Made by a program: the position numbers and the translations under genes. The notes under the pieces are model-generated. The model was not told the origin of the DNA. It saw only the letters and a list, made by a program, of their open reading frames with translations, and did not search any database. From assembly GCA_022827055.1 (NCBI GenBank), contig JAJDTR010000023.1:1-52882 (forward strand): a DNA stretch of 52,882 nucleotides, in the 5' to 3' direction. Below are positions 1-8,913 of this stretch, one piece after another (within the stretch, counting starts at the first letter, position 1; every line of letters begins with the position of its first letter). Source of the stretch: Candidatus Poribacteria bacterium. Its GTDB lineage: Bacteria > Poribacteria > WGA-4E > JAJDTR01.

Positions 1-562
1 TCTGTACAAGAATTACATCAACGCATTTTATCTTTTATTTCTTACTTTAATCAAACGATGGCTAAACCGTTTAAATGGACGTACAAAGGCAGGCCTTTAA
101 CCGTTTAATCCACTAAACTATTTCTGCCAACGTGTACTAGTGAGATTATCACAGGAGCGCTTGTGCGTCAAGACTCTGGAATAGCACTTCCAGGGGAACC
201 GCATCTAATTATAAGGGAGTGTCTCGTGTTGGTAGGAAGTACGATTCATGTTGGGTTTCATTCACATTTTGGCACGTTCAACCGAAGTTGGCACTCGCTT
301 GAGGAATCTCTATGGGAACTCTATCAAGATCTACTATCGCCTTCCTTATCCAGTCAGTTGATCACTCGCCATCCACTCGCTTGAGGGATTTCTATCGCGC
401 TCGTTATCCACTCGCTTGATCCTACAAGATTAGCGATTACTGACGGATTCCCATCAACCCAACCTACGACTTCTAAAATAATTGTCTCAATCTTGCCCCG
501 ATTTTCTTTTTTGTGATTCAGGAATTCAGATGTGTTTCGCTTCAGTGAGCATCCAATAATCC
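1..562. other. Gene-free region with degenerate repeat
   Basis: No convincing gene is seen here. Positions 292-421 hold a degenerate repeat built from two words, CACTCGCTTGA and TCTATCGC, that recurs near 4947, 21666 and 38174. The segment at 437-470 contains a CAACCCAACCTAC end typical of the intergenic palindromes found throughout the window. Confidence 0.5.
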
Positions 563-591
563 TTGACATTGTCGCCGAGGGTCGGTATAAT
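563..591 (+). promoter_or_regulatory. Sigma-70 promoter for tRNA-Leu
   Basis: TTGACA at 563-568 and TATAAT at 586-591 are both exact consensus boxes separated by exactly 17 bases. The predicted start of transcription falls near 598, a few bases before the mature tRNA at 603. Confidence 0.9.
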
Positions 592-602
592 TGATGCTCG
601 AC

Positions 603-685
603 GCCCCTGTGGTGGAATTGGTATACACGGCAGGTTGAGGGCCTGTGCCTTAACGGGCATGCTGGTTCGAGTCCAGTCGGGGGCA
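603..685 (+). tRNA. tRNA-Leu (anticodon GAG)
   Basis: Acceptor arms GCCCCTG (603-609) and CGGGGGC (678-684) pair over seven positions (one G.U), followed by discriminator A. The anticodon loop TTGAGGG gives anticodon GAG, reading CUC/CUU leucine codons. A long variable arm and a CTGG-TTCGAGT-CCAG T arm identify a class II tRNA. CCA is not encoded. The gene lies directly downstream of a consensus promoter and upstream of a strong terminator, so it appears to be a single-gene transcription unit. Confidence 0.96.
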
Positions 686-688
686 TAG

Positions 689-739
689 AAAAGGGAGGAA
701 CTATCACCGGAGATTTGGTGAGAATTCCTCCCTTTTTTG
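689..739 (+). terminator. Rho-independent terminator of tRNA-Leu
   Basis: AAAAGGGAGGAA (689-700) pairs with TTCCTCCCTTTT (725-736), which runs into a T tract. An inner hairpin TCACC (704-708) / GGTGA (717-721) sits inside. It begins four bases after the tRNA. Confidence 0.88.
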
Positions 740-917
740 TTTCTACTGGAGATGGTAGGGTTCGACGCCGAATTGCTACATGTGTGACGTGTCGATTCGT
801 GATCGAAGATCGGAATGAATACGCAATCTCACACACTGAGGATCAAATCACATGGATAGTGTCCGTAGAAGCCCCCACCTCGTTTCGCGTCCGTAGGTCT
901 TCGTGTGCGAAACACGA

Positions 918-1259
<342 letters not shown>

Positions 1260-1304
1260 TTACCCCTCCTTAGCCAACGTCCGCCGATATTCGGACGGAT
1301 TGTC

Positions 1305-1346
1305 CTGCTCTATCTTGCAGCGAACCGAGCCGCAACGATAGAGCAG
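1305..1346 (-). promoter_or_regulatory. Hairpin in glnA-glnB spacer
   Basis: CTGCTCTATC (1305-1314) and GATAGAGCAG (1337-1346) form a perfect 10-bp stem enclosing 22 bases, extended inward by TTGC/GCAA. A second inverted repeat, GTCCG (1279-1283) and CGGAC (1292-1296), lies nearer glnB. There is no T run, so this may be a processing or partial-attenuation structure rather than a full terminator. Confidence 0.5.
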
Positions 1347-1355
1347 AGAGTACGA

Positions 1356-2771
1356 TTAGATGTCGTAGTAGAGATGGAACTCGTGCGGATGCGGACGTAG
1401 ATTAATCGCATCAACCTCGTTTTCGCGTTTGTAGTCTAACCAGGTATCGATTACATCCTGAGTGATTACATCGCCCTTGAGCAGGTATTCGTGATCGTCC
1501 TCCAAGGCGTCAAGCGATTCTGCCAAGGATGCCGGTGTGGAATCGATGGTGTCCAACTCCTCCGGTTCAAGATCATACAAGTCTCTATCCAACGGATCGC
1601 CGGGGTGAATCTTGTTCTGGATACCGTCGAGACCCGCCATGAGCAGTGCGCTGAAGGCGAGATATGGATTACTGGACGGATCCGGAGTGCGGAATTCCAC
1701 CCGCTTCCCTTTTTCACTCTTGGAGTAAACAGGAATACGTACGCAGGCGCTGCGGTTTCTCTGCGAATACGCGATGTTAACAGGGGCTTCGTAACCCGGC
1801 ACCAGCCGCTTGTAGGAGTTGGTGGTGGGTGCGATTATCGCGCAGAGCGACGGTGCGTGTTTCAGCAAACCGCCGATGTAGTATAGCGCGTCCTCGCTCA
1901 GAAGCGCATATCCCTGCGGATCGTAGAAGATATTCTTCCCGTTCTTCCACAAACTCTGGTGTACGTGCATTCCCGACCCGTTGTCTTGGAAGAGGGGTTT
2001 CGGCATGAAGGTAGCCGTCAGATTGTGGGCGCGCGCCACGTTCTTGACGATATACTTATACAGCGCCATCTTGTCTCCGATTCGGGTCATCGTGTCAAAA
2101 CGGAGATCGATCTCAGCCTGCCCGCCGGTGCCTACCTCGTGGTGGTGGACTTCCACATCAACGCCGCTTTCGATCATCTTGAGAATCATTTCGGATCGAA
2201 TATCCTGCATTGAATCCGACGGCGGAACGGGGAAATAACCTTCCTTGTAGCGGGGTTTGTACCCTAGGTTTGGCCCCTCATCGGTACCGGTGTTCCAGCT
2301 GCCCTCCCGCGAATCGACAAAATAGTAGCCCGAATGGTGATCCTGGCCATAACGAACGTCATTGAACATGAAGAATTCGGCTTCAGGTCCCCAGTAACTC
2401 GTATCGGCAATCCCCGTCGAGATTAGGTACGCTTCCGCTTTCTGCGCGATATGCCGCACGTCCCGCGTATAGCTTTCGAGCGTAATCGGGTCCTTGATGT
2501 TGCAGATGATGCTCAACGTAGGAATCTTGCAGACCGGATCGACGATGGCGGTATCGGGGTCCGGGAATAGCAGCATGTCGCTTTCGTTAATCGCTTGGAA
2601 ACCGCGGATACTTGAACCGTCGAAACCGAGTCCTTCGTCAAACATGTCCTCTTCAAGTTCCGTTGCCGGAATGGAGAAGTGCTGCCACATCCCCGGCAAA
2701 TCCATGAACTTGAAGTCGACAATCTGAACGCCTTCCTCCTTGGCAAGTGCAACTACATCACTTGGTGTCAT
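1356..2771 (-). CDS. glnA: Glutamine synthetase type I
   Basis: The 471-residue product makes glutamine from glutamate, ammonia and ATP in the cytosol, the entry point of ammonium assimilation. Length fits the dodecameric GSI-beta class. Visible signatures are DGSSIRGF (51-58), the metal-binding PEAEFF (129-134), the ATP-binding block [11 protein letters not shown] (264-274), NRSACVRIP (339-347) and [14 protein letters not shown] (360-373). Tyr399 in DLYDLEPEE aligns with the adenylylated tyrosine of enteric GlnA, so covalent control by GlnE is possible. A strong GAGGAGG ribosome site lies about 7 bases before the ATG. It is followed by glnB, its likely regulator. No convincing sigma-54 promoter was found upstream. 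Confidence 0.97.
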   Translation of the reverse strand: MTPSDVVALAKEEGVQIVDFKFMDLPGMWQHFSIPATELEEDMFDEGLGFDGSSIRGFQAINESDMLLFPDPDTAIVDPVCKIPTLSIICNIKDPITLESYTRDVRHIAQKAEAYLISTGIADTSYWGPEAEFFMFNDVRYGQDHHSGYYFVDSREGSWNTGTDEGPNLGYKPRYKEGYFPVPPSDSMQDIRSEMILKMIESGVDVEVHHHEVGTGGQAEIDLRFDTMTRIGDKMALYKYIVKNVARAHNLTATFMPKPLFQDNGSGMHVHQSLWKNGKNIFYDPQGYALLSEDALYYIGGLLKHAPSLCAIIAPTTNSYKRLVPGYEAPVNIAYSQRNRSACVRIPVYSKSEKGKRVEFRTPDPSSNPYLAFSALLMAGLDGIQNKIHPGDPLDRDLYDLEPEELDTIDSTPASLAESLDALEDDHEYLLKGDVITQDVIDTWLDYKRENEVDAINLRPHPHEFHLYYDI

Positions 2772-3245
2772 ACATTATCCTCCTCAACATGAATCAAAAT
2801 GAACTGTTACAGTTTGGTGCGATTTGTCTACTTTGAAACGATCTTGAGACAAGTCGTGTGCGTAAACTCAAAAGCGACTCGCGCGAGTCTGTTCGGACAA
2901 AAAAGGGTAAGTCAAGACAAATGAACCCCTTAAGTCGGAATGGGATTTAATCGTAAATTGTGCCAACCTACTTCACAAGAAACCGCGTTAATCGTAATAA
3001 CCTGTCTTTCTACCTCCGTACATCTTGGGGGTTCCAATGGATTTGCGACGGCTCTGTTTTCACTTCTACCGAATCGCAAAGGATATGCCAACAATTCAGT
3101 AACCCTGTTCGCGTCGGCAGAATTGCACCGTCAAACGGCCAATACAGCGCTTTCTGAGGTGAAATCAGATTCTGGCACTGCTTGGCTGCGCGTCGTTTAT
3201 TGCGTCAAAACGCAGTGAACCACGTTATTGCTAAATTATCGGGCA
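2772..3245. other. Intergenic region between glnA and dcd
   Basis: No gene is supported. A 14-bp perfect palindrome GACTCGCGCGAGTC lies at 2876-2889, about 105 bases upstream of the glnA start, where a regulator of glnA could bind. Nothing else was recognised. Confidence 0.4.
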
Positions 3246-3271
3246 CAAAAATGCTGAAGTTTCTAGCATTT
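3246..3271 (-). terminator. Possible terminator after dcd
   Basis: On the minus strand AAATGCT and AGCATTT (3265-3271 and 3249-3255) form a 7-bp stem with a 9-base loop followed by TTGTG. It lies about 55 bases beyond the dcd stop. The stem is A/T-rich and the T tract short. Confidence 0.4.
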
Positions 3272-3324
3272 GCCGGCGGCGCAACCTCTGCGGCTAAGCC
3301 CGTTTTCGCTCCGGTGCAGTCGGT

Positions 3325-3891
3325 TTAGAATCGTTCCACGCGGCTGGTTTCCGGCTCAACTTGCCCCGCGTACTTGTTTCCCGGCTTCACTCGATAAGGC
3401 ACCCTAGCCGGCGACGATAAGGGTTCAAAGGTGAACGCGCATATCCGCATTCCAGGGTACAGTTTGACGGGCATCCGCCCAAGGTTGCCAAGCTCTAAGG
3501 TTGCCGTCCCCACCCAACCCGGATCAAACAGCCCCGCGGTGCTGTGAACGATAATGCCAAGCCGCCCGAGGCTGCTTCGTCCTTCCAGACGCGCCATAAC
3601 ATCGTCCGCCAACTCAAAGTGCTCCAGCGTCGCGGCTAACACAAACTCACCAGGCTGCATCGTGAACGCTTCGCCGTCCGGCACTTCGACCTTGCGCATC
3701 AGATCGCCCATATCGGTGGTCGCGCGTAGGTCTATATGGGGGTGCCTGCTGTGTTCAAATACGCGGAATACGTTGCCCAGCCTGAAATCAATCGAACATG
3801 ATCCAAGCTGTTCTTGGAGATTTGGTTCCGGCGAAATCTTGATCTTGCCCTTCTCCAAGTAGCGTTCGATGTCCTGATCCGATAAAACCAT
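3325..3891 (-). CDS. dcd: dCTP deaminase
   Basis: The 188-residue protein belongs to the dUTPase/dCTP deaminase fold and would convert dCTP to dUTP plus ammonia in the thymidylate supply route. The diagnostic block GRSSLGRLGIIVHSTAGLFD (104-123) and TLELGN with the catalytic Glu133 are intact, as is the PGMRICAFTFE strand (147-157). Length matches Dcd (about 190). Some members with the HSTAGLFDPG-type loop are bifunctional deaminase/diphosphatases yielding dUMP directly; the sequence alone does not settle which this is. It stands alone between glnA and a membrane protein gene. Confidence 0.92.
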   Translation of the reverse strand: MVLSDQDIERYLEKGKIKISPEPNLQEQLGSCSIDFRLGNVFRVFEHSRHPHIDLRATTDMGDLMRKVEVPDGEAFTMQPGEFVLAATLEHFELADDVMARLEGRSSLGRLGIIVHSTAGLFDPGWVGTATLELGNLGRMPVKLYPGMRICAFTFEPLSSPARVPYRVKPGNKYAGQVEPETSRVERF

Positions 3892-4002
3892 TTGTGTTCC
3901 TTATCTTACTGATCGGGCTGTTGGGAAACCGCTTCATCCCGAATAATTGTATCAGATTTTTGAGCAGGTGTCACATATTTTTTGATAGCAGGGAGGGATA
4001 TT

Positions 4003-4022
4003 GCGTAATACGTAATGCGTAA
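4003..4022. repeat. Dispersed 20-bp repeat GCGTAATACG...
   Basis: GCGTAATACGTAATGCGTAA occurs exactly here and at 38046-38065, and in a degenerate form at 6353-6380. Each copy lies near a gene end. Confidence 0.7.
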
Positions 4023-4103
4023 AAGACAATCACGAGAGATGCTCGTGCCGATGGACGACGCGGTAAGGGTTGGTCGTCGGGCTGAAACCTCAGGGTGTTC
4101 GGC

Positions 4104-4796
4104 TTATTTCCGGGTTGACCACCAGCCTGATACTAGGAACGGGGAGAACACCGCGAAGAACATACCCAACGCAACCACATCAAGGATGGGGATATACCAG
4201 GGCCAAGGTGCGAAGAAGAAGGGAGAGGCTGTCTCGGGAGGTACACAGAGGAACATGTAGTTCGAATTCATGACAACGTTGAACGCACCGACAGCAACGG
4301 CAAAGAGGTTAGCGCAGATAAAGGCACGGAAAAGACCTCTGAGAGTCGGGCGCAACCGCAATCCGATGGCCGTGTACAGGACGCCAGCGACGATGCCGGA
4401 ATGCGCGATGAAATACTGGAAGAAACGGTATGACGGGAACCCTTCCCCGTCTCCCAATGGCGGCGTTATGACCGCATTTAAGGTGCCGACCAAACCCCAG
4501 AAGTATGCGATTTCGTAGGCGCGTTCGTTGCGAAAAACGAGTGTGGCGGCTGTCGCGAACACTGCGATGCCGCAGAAGTGGAGGGGAAGGTCATTTCGGA
4601 TGAAATCGGTGAGATCAAAGTCGGCGAACCGATAGCACAAACTGGCGAGCTCGTTGGTCAGGATCACGCCCGCCAAGATATAGCCGATGGTTGCTGCCGC
4701 TCCGCGCCGGGCGATCGCCGCGAGCAGAATAGGCAGCGCGAGTGTCAACCCCATCACGATCAGGTGCGGTGTGCTAAACGTCTGAAAGTTCGGCAT
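4104..4796 (-). CDS. YwaF/TIGR02206-family membrane protein
   Basis: A 230-residue integral membrane protein with about six or seven hydrophobic segments. It matches the YwaF (TIGR02206) family by the conserved stretches DLPLHFC (about 88-94), FWGLVGTLNAVITP (118-131), FQYFIAHSGI (145-154), NYMFL and WPWYI (197-202). The family is found in Bacillus and diverse bacteria and has no established biochemical function. The polar residues in the membrane helices (His92, His151) are family hallmarks. The gene is monocistronic on the minus strand. Confidence 0.85.
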   Translation of the reverse strand: MPNFQTFSTPHLIVMGLTLALPILLAAIARRGAAATIGYILAGVILTNELASLCYRFADFDLTDFIRNDLPLHFCGIAVFATAATLVFRNERAYEIAYFWGLVGTLNAVITPPLGDGEGFPSYRFFQYFIAHSGIVAGVLYTAIGLRLRPTLRGLFRAFICANLFAVAVGAFNVVMNSNYMFLCVPPETASPFFFAPWPWYIPILDVVALGMFFAVFSPFLVSGWWSTRK

Positions 4797-4946
4797 GAGG
4801 CGTTAAGTCGGGTTCGGTGTGTAAATTGGAGATTTGGGTGAGGGGGTGTTGGGAAGGTACTATAGCACGCCTATCGCGAGCGAGTCAATAGAGGTTTCGG
4901 CGGTTGCTTTGCGGGTGATGTGCCGGTGAGGTGAAACGGTGGGCAG

Positions 4947-4985
4947 TGGATCTCTATCGCCTTCGCTAATCGCTCAGTTGATTCC
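4947..4985. repeat. Degenerate TCTATCGC/CAGTTGATT repeat
   Basis: A short copy of the repeat words seen at 292-421, 21666-21765 and 38174-38240: TCTCTATCGCCTTCGCTAAT followed by CGCTCAGTTGATT. Confidence 0.45.
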
Positions 4986-5007
4986 ACCCTACAAGACTGC
5001 AAGTTTG

Positions 5008-5787
5008 TTATTCGTCATCATAATCTTTCAATAACCCCTCCTCCACCAGGCATCGCCTCATTTCGTCCTGCAGTTCCTCGTATGCCGTGCTGCCGAAATA
5101 GATCTTCGCCCGCTTCATCTGGTGGATGGCGGTTTTGTCCAAGTAGCGCATTCCCCCCATGTAAACTCCATCAACGGCGCCTTTGAGCAGTCGGACGAAA
5201 CGCGCTGGCTTGCAGTAGAGCAGCGGGGTTAATGACCCCAATACCGTGATACCTCCCTCTCGAAGGCGTCGCATGGTCTTGAGACGCACTTCAATCCGCG
5301 GGGCGTGCGGTTCAAGTTTGCGCCGCACGCGATCGTCGTCGGTTGGTACAGAGAACCCTACACGCAGGCGATTCCCGAATTCCCTTAACAACTCTAGGTC
5401 GTCCAAGATGACGGGACTACGCGTATGAATCACCACACTTTTCGGGTTGCTTTCCAGTATGACTTTCAAGCAGCGCCGGGTCAAGCGGTACTGTCGTTCG
5501 ATGTACTGATACGGATCGGTGGCGGATCCGATGAAGATTCCGCGTCCCCACATCTTGGCGCGCGCCTTGCCCAAGAGGAAGGGGGCGTTCATCTTGGGTT
5601 GAACCCACGTCCCCCAGGGTCGGGGGTTATCCTGGACATGGGGGTATTTCATGACGTAGCAGTAGCTACATCCCATGCCGCAGCCGGTGTAGGGGTTGAG
5701 CGTGTATCCGGTGACGGGAACGCCACTTTGGGGCATCAGAACCGAGCGCGCCCCAATCTCTTCTATGGTTAGGTGGGAATGTGCCAT
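5008..5787 (-). CDS. Radical SAM protein, SplB-like (COG1533)
   Basis: This 259-residue protein has the radical SAM cluster motif C36-x3-C40-x2-C43 in NPYTGCGMGCSYCYV, so it should bind a 4Fe-4S cluster and cleave S-adenosylmethionine. The GIFIGSATDPYQYIERQYRLTR stretch (86-107), the VIHTRSPVILDDLELL block and FSVPTDDDRVRRKLEP place it in the COG1533 group, distant relatives of spore photoproduct lyase usually annotated only as Rv2578c-type radical SAM proteins. The substrate is unknown. It is a lone gene. Its start codon lies at the predicted transcription start, so the message may be leaderless. The next in-frame Met (Met18) lies after conserved N-terminal sequence, which supports this start. 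Confidence 0.88.
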   Translation of the reverse strand: MAHSHLTIEEIGARSVLMPQSGVPVTGYTLNPYTGCGMGCSYCYVMKYPHVQDNPRPWGTWVQPKMNAPFLLGKARAKMWGRGIFIGSATDPYQYIERQYRLTRRCLKVILESNPKSVVIHTRSPVILDDLELLREFGNRLRVGFSVPTDDDRVRRKLEPHAPRIEVRLKTMRRLREGGITVLGSLTPLLYCKPARFVRLLKGAVDGVYMGGMRYLDKTAIHQMKRAKIYFGSTAYEELQDEMRRCLVEEGLLKDYDDE

Positions 5788-5793
5788 GCCTTA

Positions 5794-5822
5794 ACTATAC
5801 TATACATATGTATAGTTGTCAA
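5794..5822 (-). promoter_or_regulatory. Promoter with embedded operator-like palindrome
   Basis: On the minus strand TTGACA (5822-5817) and TATAGT (5799-5794) are separated by 17 bases. The spacer and edge of the -10 box form a perfect 18-bp palindrome ACTATACATATGTATAGT (5799-5816), whose core TACATATGTA fits the TACA-N2-TGTA pattern used by BlaI/MecI/CopY-type repressors. Transcription would start about at 5787, the A of the radical SAM start codon. Confidence 0.75.
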
Positions 5823-5935
5823 GGCATAAATTGTCCATCGGTGCAATCGCGTCCGATTTTCGGGTGTAGACAACAATCCTTACCCATACGGTGGGTGCGG
5901 TTTCCAACCGCACCTACTCGCGACAATACGCTGGC

Positions 5936-6319
5936 TTATACCTGATAAAGCTGTATCAAGTTGCCGCACGTGTCATCAAAGATTGCGAGGATCACCGGAC
6001 CCGATTCGGTAGGCTCCATTGAGAATTCGACGCCCTGCTCTTTCAGCCGTTCGTATTCTTTGTGGATATCATCCACGGCAAACGCGGCGGCGGGTATCCC
6101 CTGATCGAAGATCGCCTGCTGATAGGTGCTGGCGGCGGGGTTGTTGTTGGGTTCAAGCAGCAGTTCGATATCATCCGGAGCTTCGGGGGAGACAACCGTG
6201 AGCCATTTAAACTCCCCTACCGGGATATCCTCTTTCTTTATGAATCCTAGCACCTCAACATAGAATTTCAGCGCCTTTTCCTGGTCGTCTACAAATACGC
6301 CAGTGAGTTTGATTTTCAT
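5936..6319 (-). CDS. VOC-fold protein (glyoxalase/bleomycin resistance type)
   Basis: A 127-residue single-unit VOC superfamily protein. It starts MKIKLTGVFVDDQEKALKFY, the first beta-alpha of the fold, and shows LGFIKKEDIPVGEFKWLTVV and the second-half strand AAFAVDDIHKEYERLKEQGV. It ends in the typical VILAIFDDTCGNLIQLYQV, with a potential metal-binding Glu replaced by Gln in the last strand (NLIQL). The family covers lyases, dioxygenases and antibiotic-binding proteins, so the reaction cannot be assigned. Its start has GGAAATC just upstream. It is one of eight VOC-type genes in this window. Confidence 0.85.
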   Translation of the reverse strand: MKIKLTGVFVDDQEKALKFYVEVLGFIKKEDIPVGEFKWLTVVSPEAPDDIELLLEPNNNPAASTYQQAIFDQGIPAAAFAVDDIHKEYERLKEQGVEFSMEPTESGPVILAIFDDTCGNLIQLYQV

Positions 6320-6352
6320 GATTTCCTTTCAATTGTACCTTGTGGTGTGTGA

Positions 6353-6380
6353 GTAGTAATACGTGATGCGTAATGTGTAA
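6353..6380. repeat. Degenerate copy of GCGTAATACG repeat
   Basis: TAGTAATACGTGATGCGTAA and the next bases resemble the exact 20-bp repeats at 4003 and 38046, located between the VOC and ankyrin genes. Confidence 0.45.
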
Positions 6381-6386
6381 GTGCGG

Positions 6387-7505
6387 CTAGGCTTGGGCGC
6401 CGGCGGATTCGAGGAAGGCGATGGCTTTCGCGCGGTTCTTCTCGTGCGCCCGTGCGAGCGGCGTCCGTCCCAGTTTGTCCTTCTGGTTAATCTTGGCACC
6501 GTGATCGAGGAGCAACTGCAGCATTTTGTCGCTGGCACCGAAATGCACCGCCACGTGCAGGCAGTTCTCCCCGTCCTCGCTCTTGATTTTGTTGGGATTC
6601 TGCCCCTTCTCAAGCAGCCACTTCGCGCCCTTGATGCTGCGGCACGACACGGCGCAGCCGAGCGGGGTGTATCCGCCGTGGTGCTCCGTGCCGCGTGTGC
6701 CGTCGAGTTTACCTCCGTACTCCAGCAGCATTTCCAAGGCGTCGAATTGGCCGTCGCAGGCGGCATGGTTTATGGTGTCGTCGTCGGCGCAGCTACCGCC
6801 AGCCTTCAGGAGCATTTCGAAGACCTCCATGTTGTTGCTGTAGATGGCTTGGTCGACGCAGCCGGTGATGTCGGCGCCGTGGTCGATTAACGTCCTCGCA
6901 ATCTGTGCGAGACCCTTCCTCTTCTCTTCGTTGTCCCTTCCCACATGAGAGCGTACGCAGTAGTTTAGCGGCGTCCAACCTTCTTCGTCCGTCCAGAGTT
7001 TCGTGCCCTCGTGATGAACCTTCGCCAGGGCTGAATCGCCCTTCAAAATCGCGTTCACGCGCTCGGTGTCGCCGAGCACGGCGGCGTGGAAGATGTCGTG
7101 CTCTTCGGGCGCATTACTCAGCAGTGCCGGCAGAAATTCGGTGGCGTCACCGGTAGCGCAGAGGGCAATGGCGCTGATCAGCCAGTAACTTCCGGGCATC
7201 AACGGGTCGGCGCCGGCATTAAGCAGCAGGTCAACGACTTGGTGATGTCCATCGTGTTTGGGCGCCGTCTTCTTGAATTCCACGGTGCGATGCAGCGGAC
7301 GGTAGTGGTGCGCGGACTTGGATTTGATGTTCGGATCGGCGCCGTTCTCCAGCAGGAGCGCTACGGCATCCGCCTGCCCGACGTAGCAGGCGTCCATGAT
7401 CGGCTGCCAGTGTGCGGCGAGGGATTTGTCTTTGTTGATCATGTCGCGCATGGTGTCGAGGTCACCGCGCGCGGCGGCGGTGGCGAGTGCTTTTTCGGGT
7501 TTCAT
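6387..7505 (-). CDS. Ankyrin-repeat protein
   Basis: This 372-residue protein is made of about nine ankyrin repeats. Clear ones include ADAVALLLENGADPNIKSKS (about 49-68), VVDLLLNAGADPLMPG, EEGWTPLNYCVRSHVG, NMEVFEMLLKAGGSCADDD, GGYTPLGCAVSC and ENCLHVAVHFGASDKMLQLL. No signal peptide or membrane segment is visible, so it is probably cytosolic unless exported by a dedicated secretion system. Ankyrin proteins are protein-binding scaffolds; in sponge symbionts and intracellular bacteria some contact host proteins, but nothing here shows that. An AGGAG site lies 9 bases before the ATG. A second ankyrin protein is encoded at 19991-20971. Confidence 0.93.
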   Translation of the reverse strand: MKPEKALATAAARGDLDTMRDMINKDKSLAAHWQPIMDACYVGQADAVALLLENGADPNIKSKSAHHYRPLHRTVEFKKTAPKHDGHHQVVDLLLNAGADPLMPGSYWLISAIALCATGDATEFLPALLSNAPEEHDIFHAAVLGDTERVNAILKGDSALAKVHHEGTKLWTDEEGWTPLNYCVRSHVGRDNEEKRKGLAQIARTLIDHGADITGCVDQAIYSNNMEVFEMLLKAGGSCADDDTINHAACDGQFDALEMLLEYGGKLDGTRGTEHHGGYTPLGCAVSCRSIKGAKWLLEKGQNPNKIKSEDGENCLHVAVHFGASDKMLQLLLDHGAKINQKDKLGRTPLARAHEKNRAKAIAFLESAGAQA

Positions 7506-7630
7506 TGTTGTTTGCTCCTAGTATTGGCTATGTCTTTCAGTGAGGAACAGTAGGAAATTCTAGATTTGTTATGTGGCGATGAAAATCGGTTGAACTAACG
7601 ATTCGTCTCCGATCTTGCGGGATCGTGATT

Positions 7631-7788
7631 CTAGGTGTCTTCTTTCAGATAACGCAGATCGACGACGTGCTGACCCTCGCGCCGGGCTTGGTTTGGAGAT
7701 AAGCGGCGAGAGCCTCAATATCGTATCCGTGTTCTTGAGCTATATCCTCGTTGATTTGCCAGAGTTCCTTAGTTATTTCGTCAGGCAT
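7631..7788 (-). pseudogene. Frameshifted 52-residue small protein gene
   Basis: The reading frame from the ATG at 7788 encodes MPDEITKELWQINEDIAQEH and continues GYDIEALAAYLQ; it then runs into an unrelated tail stopping at 7645. One base added in the CAAACC context near residue 32 restores NQARREGQHVVDLRYLKEDT and a stop at 7631. The ...G.HVVDLR ending is what I recall from a widespread family of about 50-60-residue bacterial proteins of unknown function that begin EI..I...IA.E.GYD. The ATG lies 7 bases after the SIR2 stop with GGAAGGGAG upstream, so it would be read with the Argonaute/SIR2 operon. The shift may be decay or a sequence error. Confidence 0.7.
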
Positions 7789-7794
7789 GTTCAA

Positions 7795-8913
7795 CTACTC
7801 CCTTCCTTGCGAGATCTCGTCGGAATCGGTTAATTCTGGGAAGAGAGCTTCTTCTGGGGCAAAGAGATTGGCAAGAGAGGATTTGTCCAACCCGCGGCAA
7901 AAAAACTGTTTAGCCTTTTCTAACCTCACTTCAATTTGTTCTTTTGTTGCTTTCAACTTACAGCGTATATCTTTTCTGACGTCCTCGGTTGAGTCGTTAT
8001 GTGACCATAAGACCGCAAGGAGTTTACGTTCGTTATTGTGGCTAAGAGACTGTTGAAGAATTCCGTTTATGTGGGGATCGTTGAAACCGTAACCAACACA
8101 AACGATGAGACGCGACTCCAGACTCCAACGTCTCAATTGGTATGCGAGGTAAAGGAACGGATCGACATACTGCAGTTTGTAGGAAGTTCCGAAGATGATT
8201 GCAGTCTCTTCGTCAACGATACTTGCAGGGTCGTCAAAGTAGGTAACTCTTCCTTGATCAACAAAGGCCCAATCGGTGGATCCATGTAGTTTGTAGAGTA
8301 GTAGTGGGCGTAAATCCTCTGAGGTTTCATCGAATAATCGCCAATCCCAAGTTCTATCAGAGGAAAATCCCCGTTGCACTTGCTCCTCGCCGCATATCCT
8401 CTCGACGCATAGATCGTAGTTCAAAGAAAACACGCGGAGCGGATACTCGTATTGTTGCTGAAATTTTGAAAGACCTTGGTAGTAGGAAGCAGTTTCTTTA
8501 ATCGGCAATGTGACCCAGTGTTTGCGAAGAATTTCTATGATTTTACTACGGAAATTACGAACATTCTCGAATTCAGTCCCAGCAACGTCCATAAGTTTCG
8601 CGTTCCACGCACCGACAAAGGGATACAGCGGATGGCGTTCCTTCTGTTGAAGTTCATCCAAGACATTAACTAGACGTTCAATATTATACGGAACATCGTT
8701 TTCAAATCTGCCTTCTAATCCATCGGCATAGAAGATAGAGCTACGTATGTAGCGATAAAGACTTTCAAATTGGTTCCATTTAGGGTCTTTTCCTGAGACT
8801 AACTCTTCGATCTTATCGACCATTTTGCCGGAGTCAGGAATACTCGCCTCGACACTGGCACCGGCGCCAAGCAGTAGGATTACATCATTGCGTTTGAATA
8901 CTATCTTCGACAT
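7795..8913 (-). CDS. SIR2-domain effector of Argonaute system
   Basis: A 372-residue protein with a SIR2-like fold. With the ATG at 8913 as residue 1, the Rossmann loop LLLGAGASVEA is at about 13-23, NYD with Asn165 at 165-167, LHGS with His210 at 209-212, and VGYGFNDPHING at 273-284. Asn and His match the residues needed for NAD hydrolysis in defence SIR2 proteins such as ThsA and Argonaute-linked SIR2, so it is probably an active NADase that kills or arrests the infected cell. A TTG at 8925 is also in frame, but the ATG overlapping the Argonaute stop (TAATG) is the better start and implies translational coupling. The C-terminal 80 residues contain a charged helical segment (KATKEQIEVRLEKAKQFF). 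Confidence 0.88.
   Translation of the reverse strand: MSKIVFKRNDVILLLGAGASVEASIPDSGKMVDKIEELVSGKDPKWNQFESLYRYIRSSIFYADGLEGRFENDVPYNIERLVNVLDELQQKERHPLYPFVGAWNAKLMDVAGTEFENVRNFRSKIIEILRKHWVTLPIKETASYYQGLSKFQQQYEYPLRVFSLNYDLCVERICGEEQVQRGFSSDRTWDWRLFDETSEDLRPLLLYKLHGSTDWAFVDQGRVTYFDDPASIVDEETAIIFGTSYKLQYVDPFLYLAYQLRRWSLESRLIVCVGYGFNDPHINGILQQSLSHNNERKLLAVLWSHNDSTEDVRKDIRCKLKATKEQIEVRLEKAKQFFCRGLDKSSLANLFAPEEALFPELTDSDEISQGRE

Noticed and set aside
163..384. 73-codon plus-strand frame at the start
   Set aside because: It runs into the degenerate repeat, has no ribosome site or family features.
292..421. CRISPR-like array
   Set aside because: The repeated words vary in sequence and spacing and no cas genes are present.
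882..913. Terminator after glnB
   Set aside because: GTTTCGC/GCGAAAC can pair over an 18-base loop but there is no T tract, so I did not list it as a terminator.
3173..3190. Possible sigma-54 promoter (TGGCAC...) near glnA
   Set aside because: The GG and GC elements are not 10 bases apart, and the sequence lies on the plus strand facing away from glnA.
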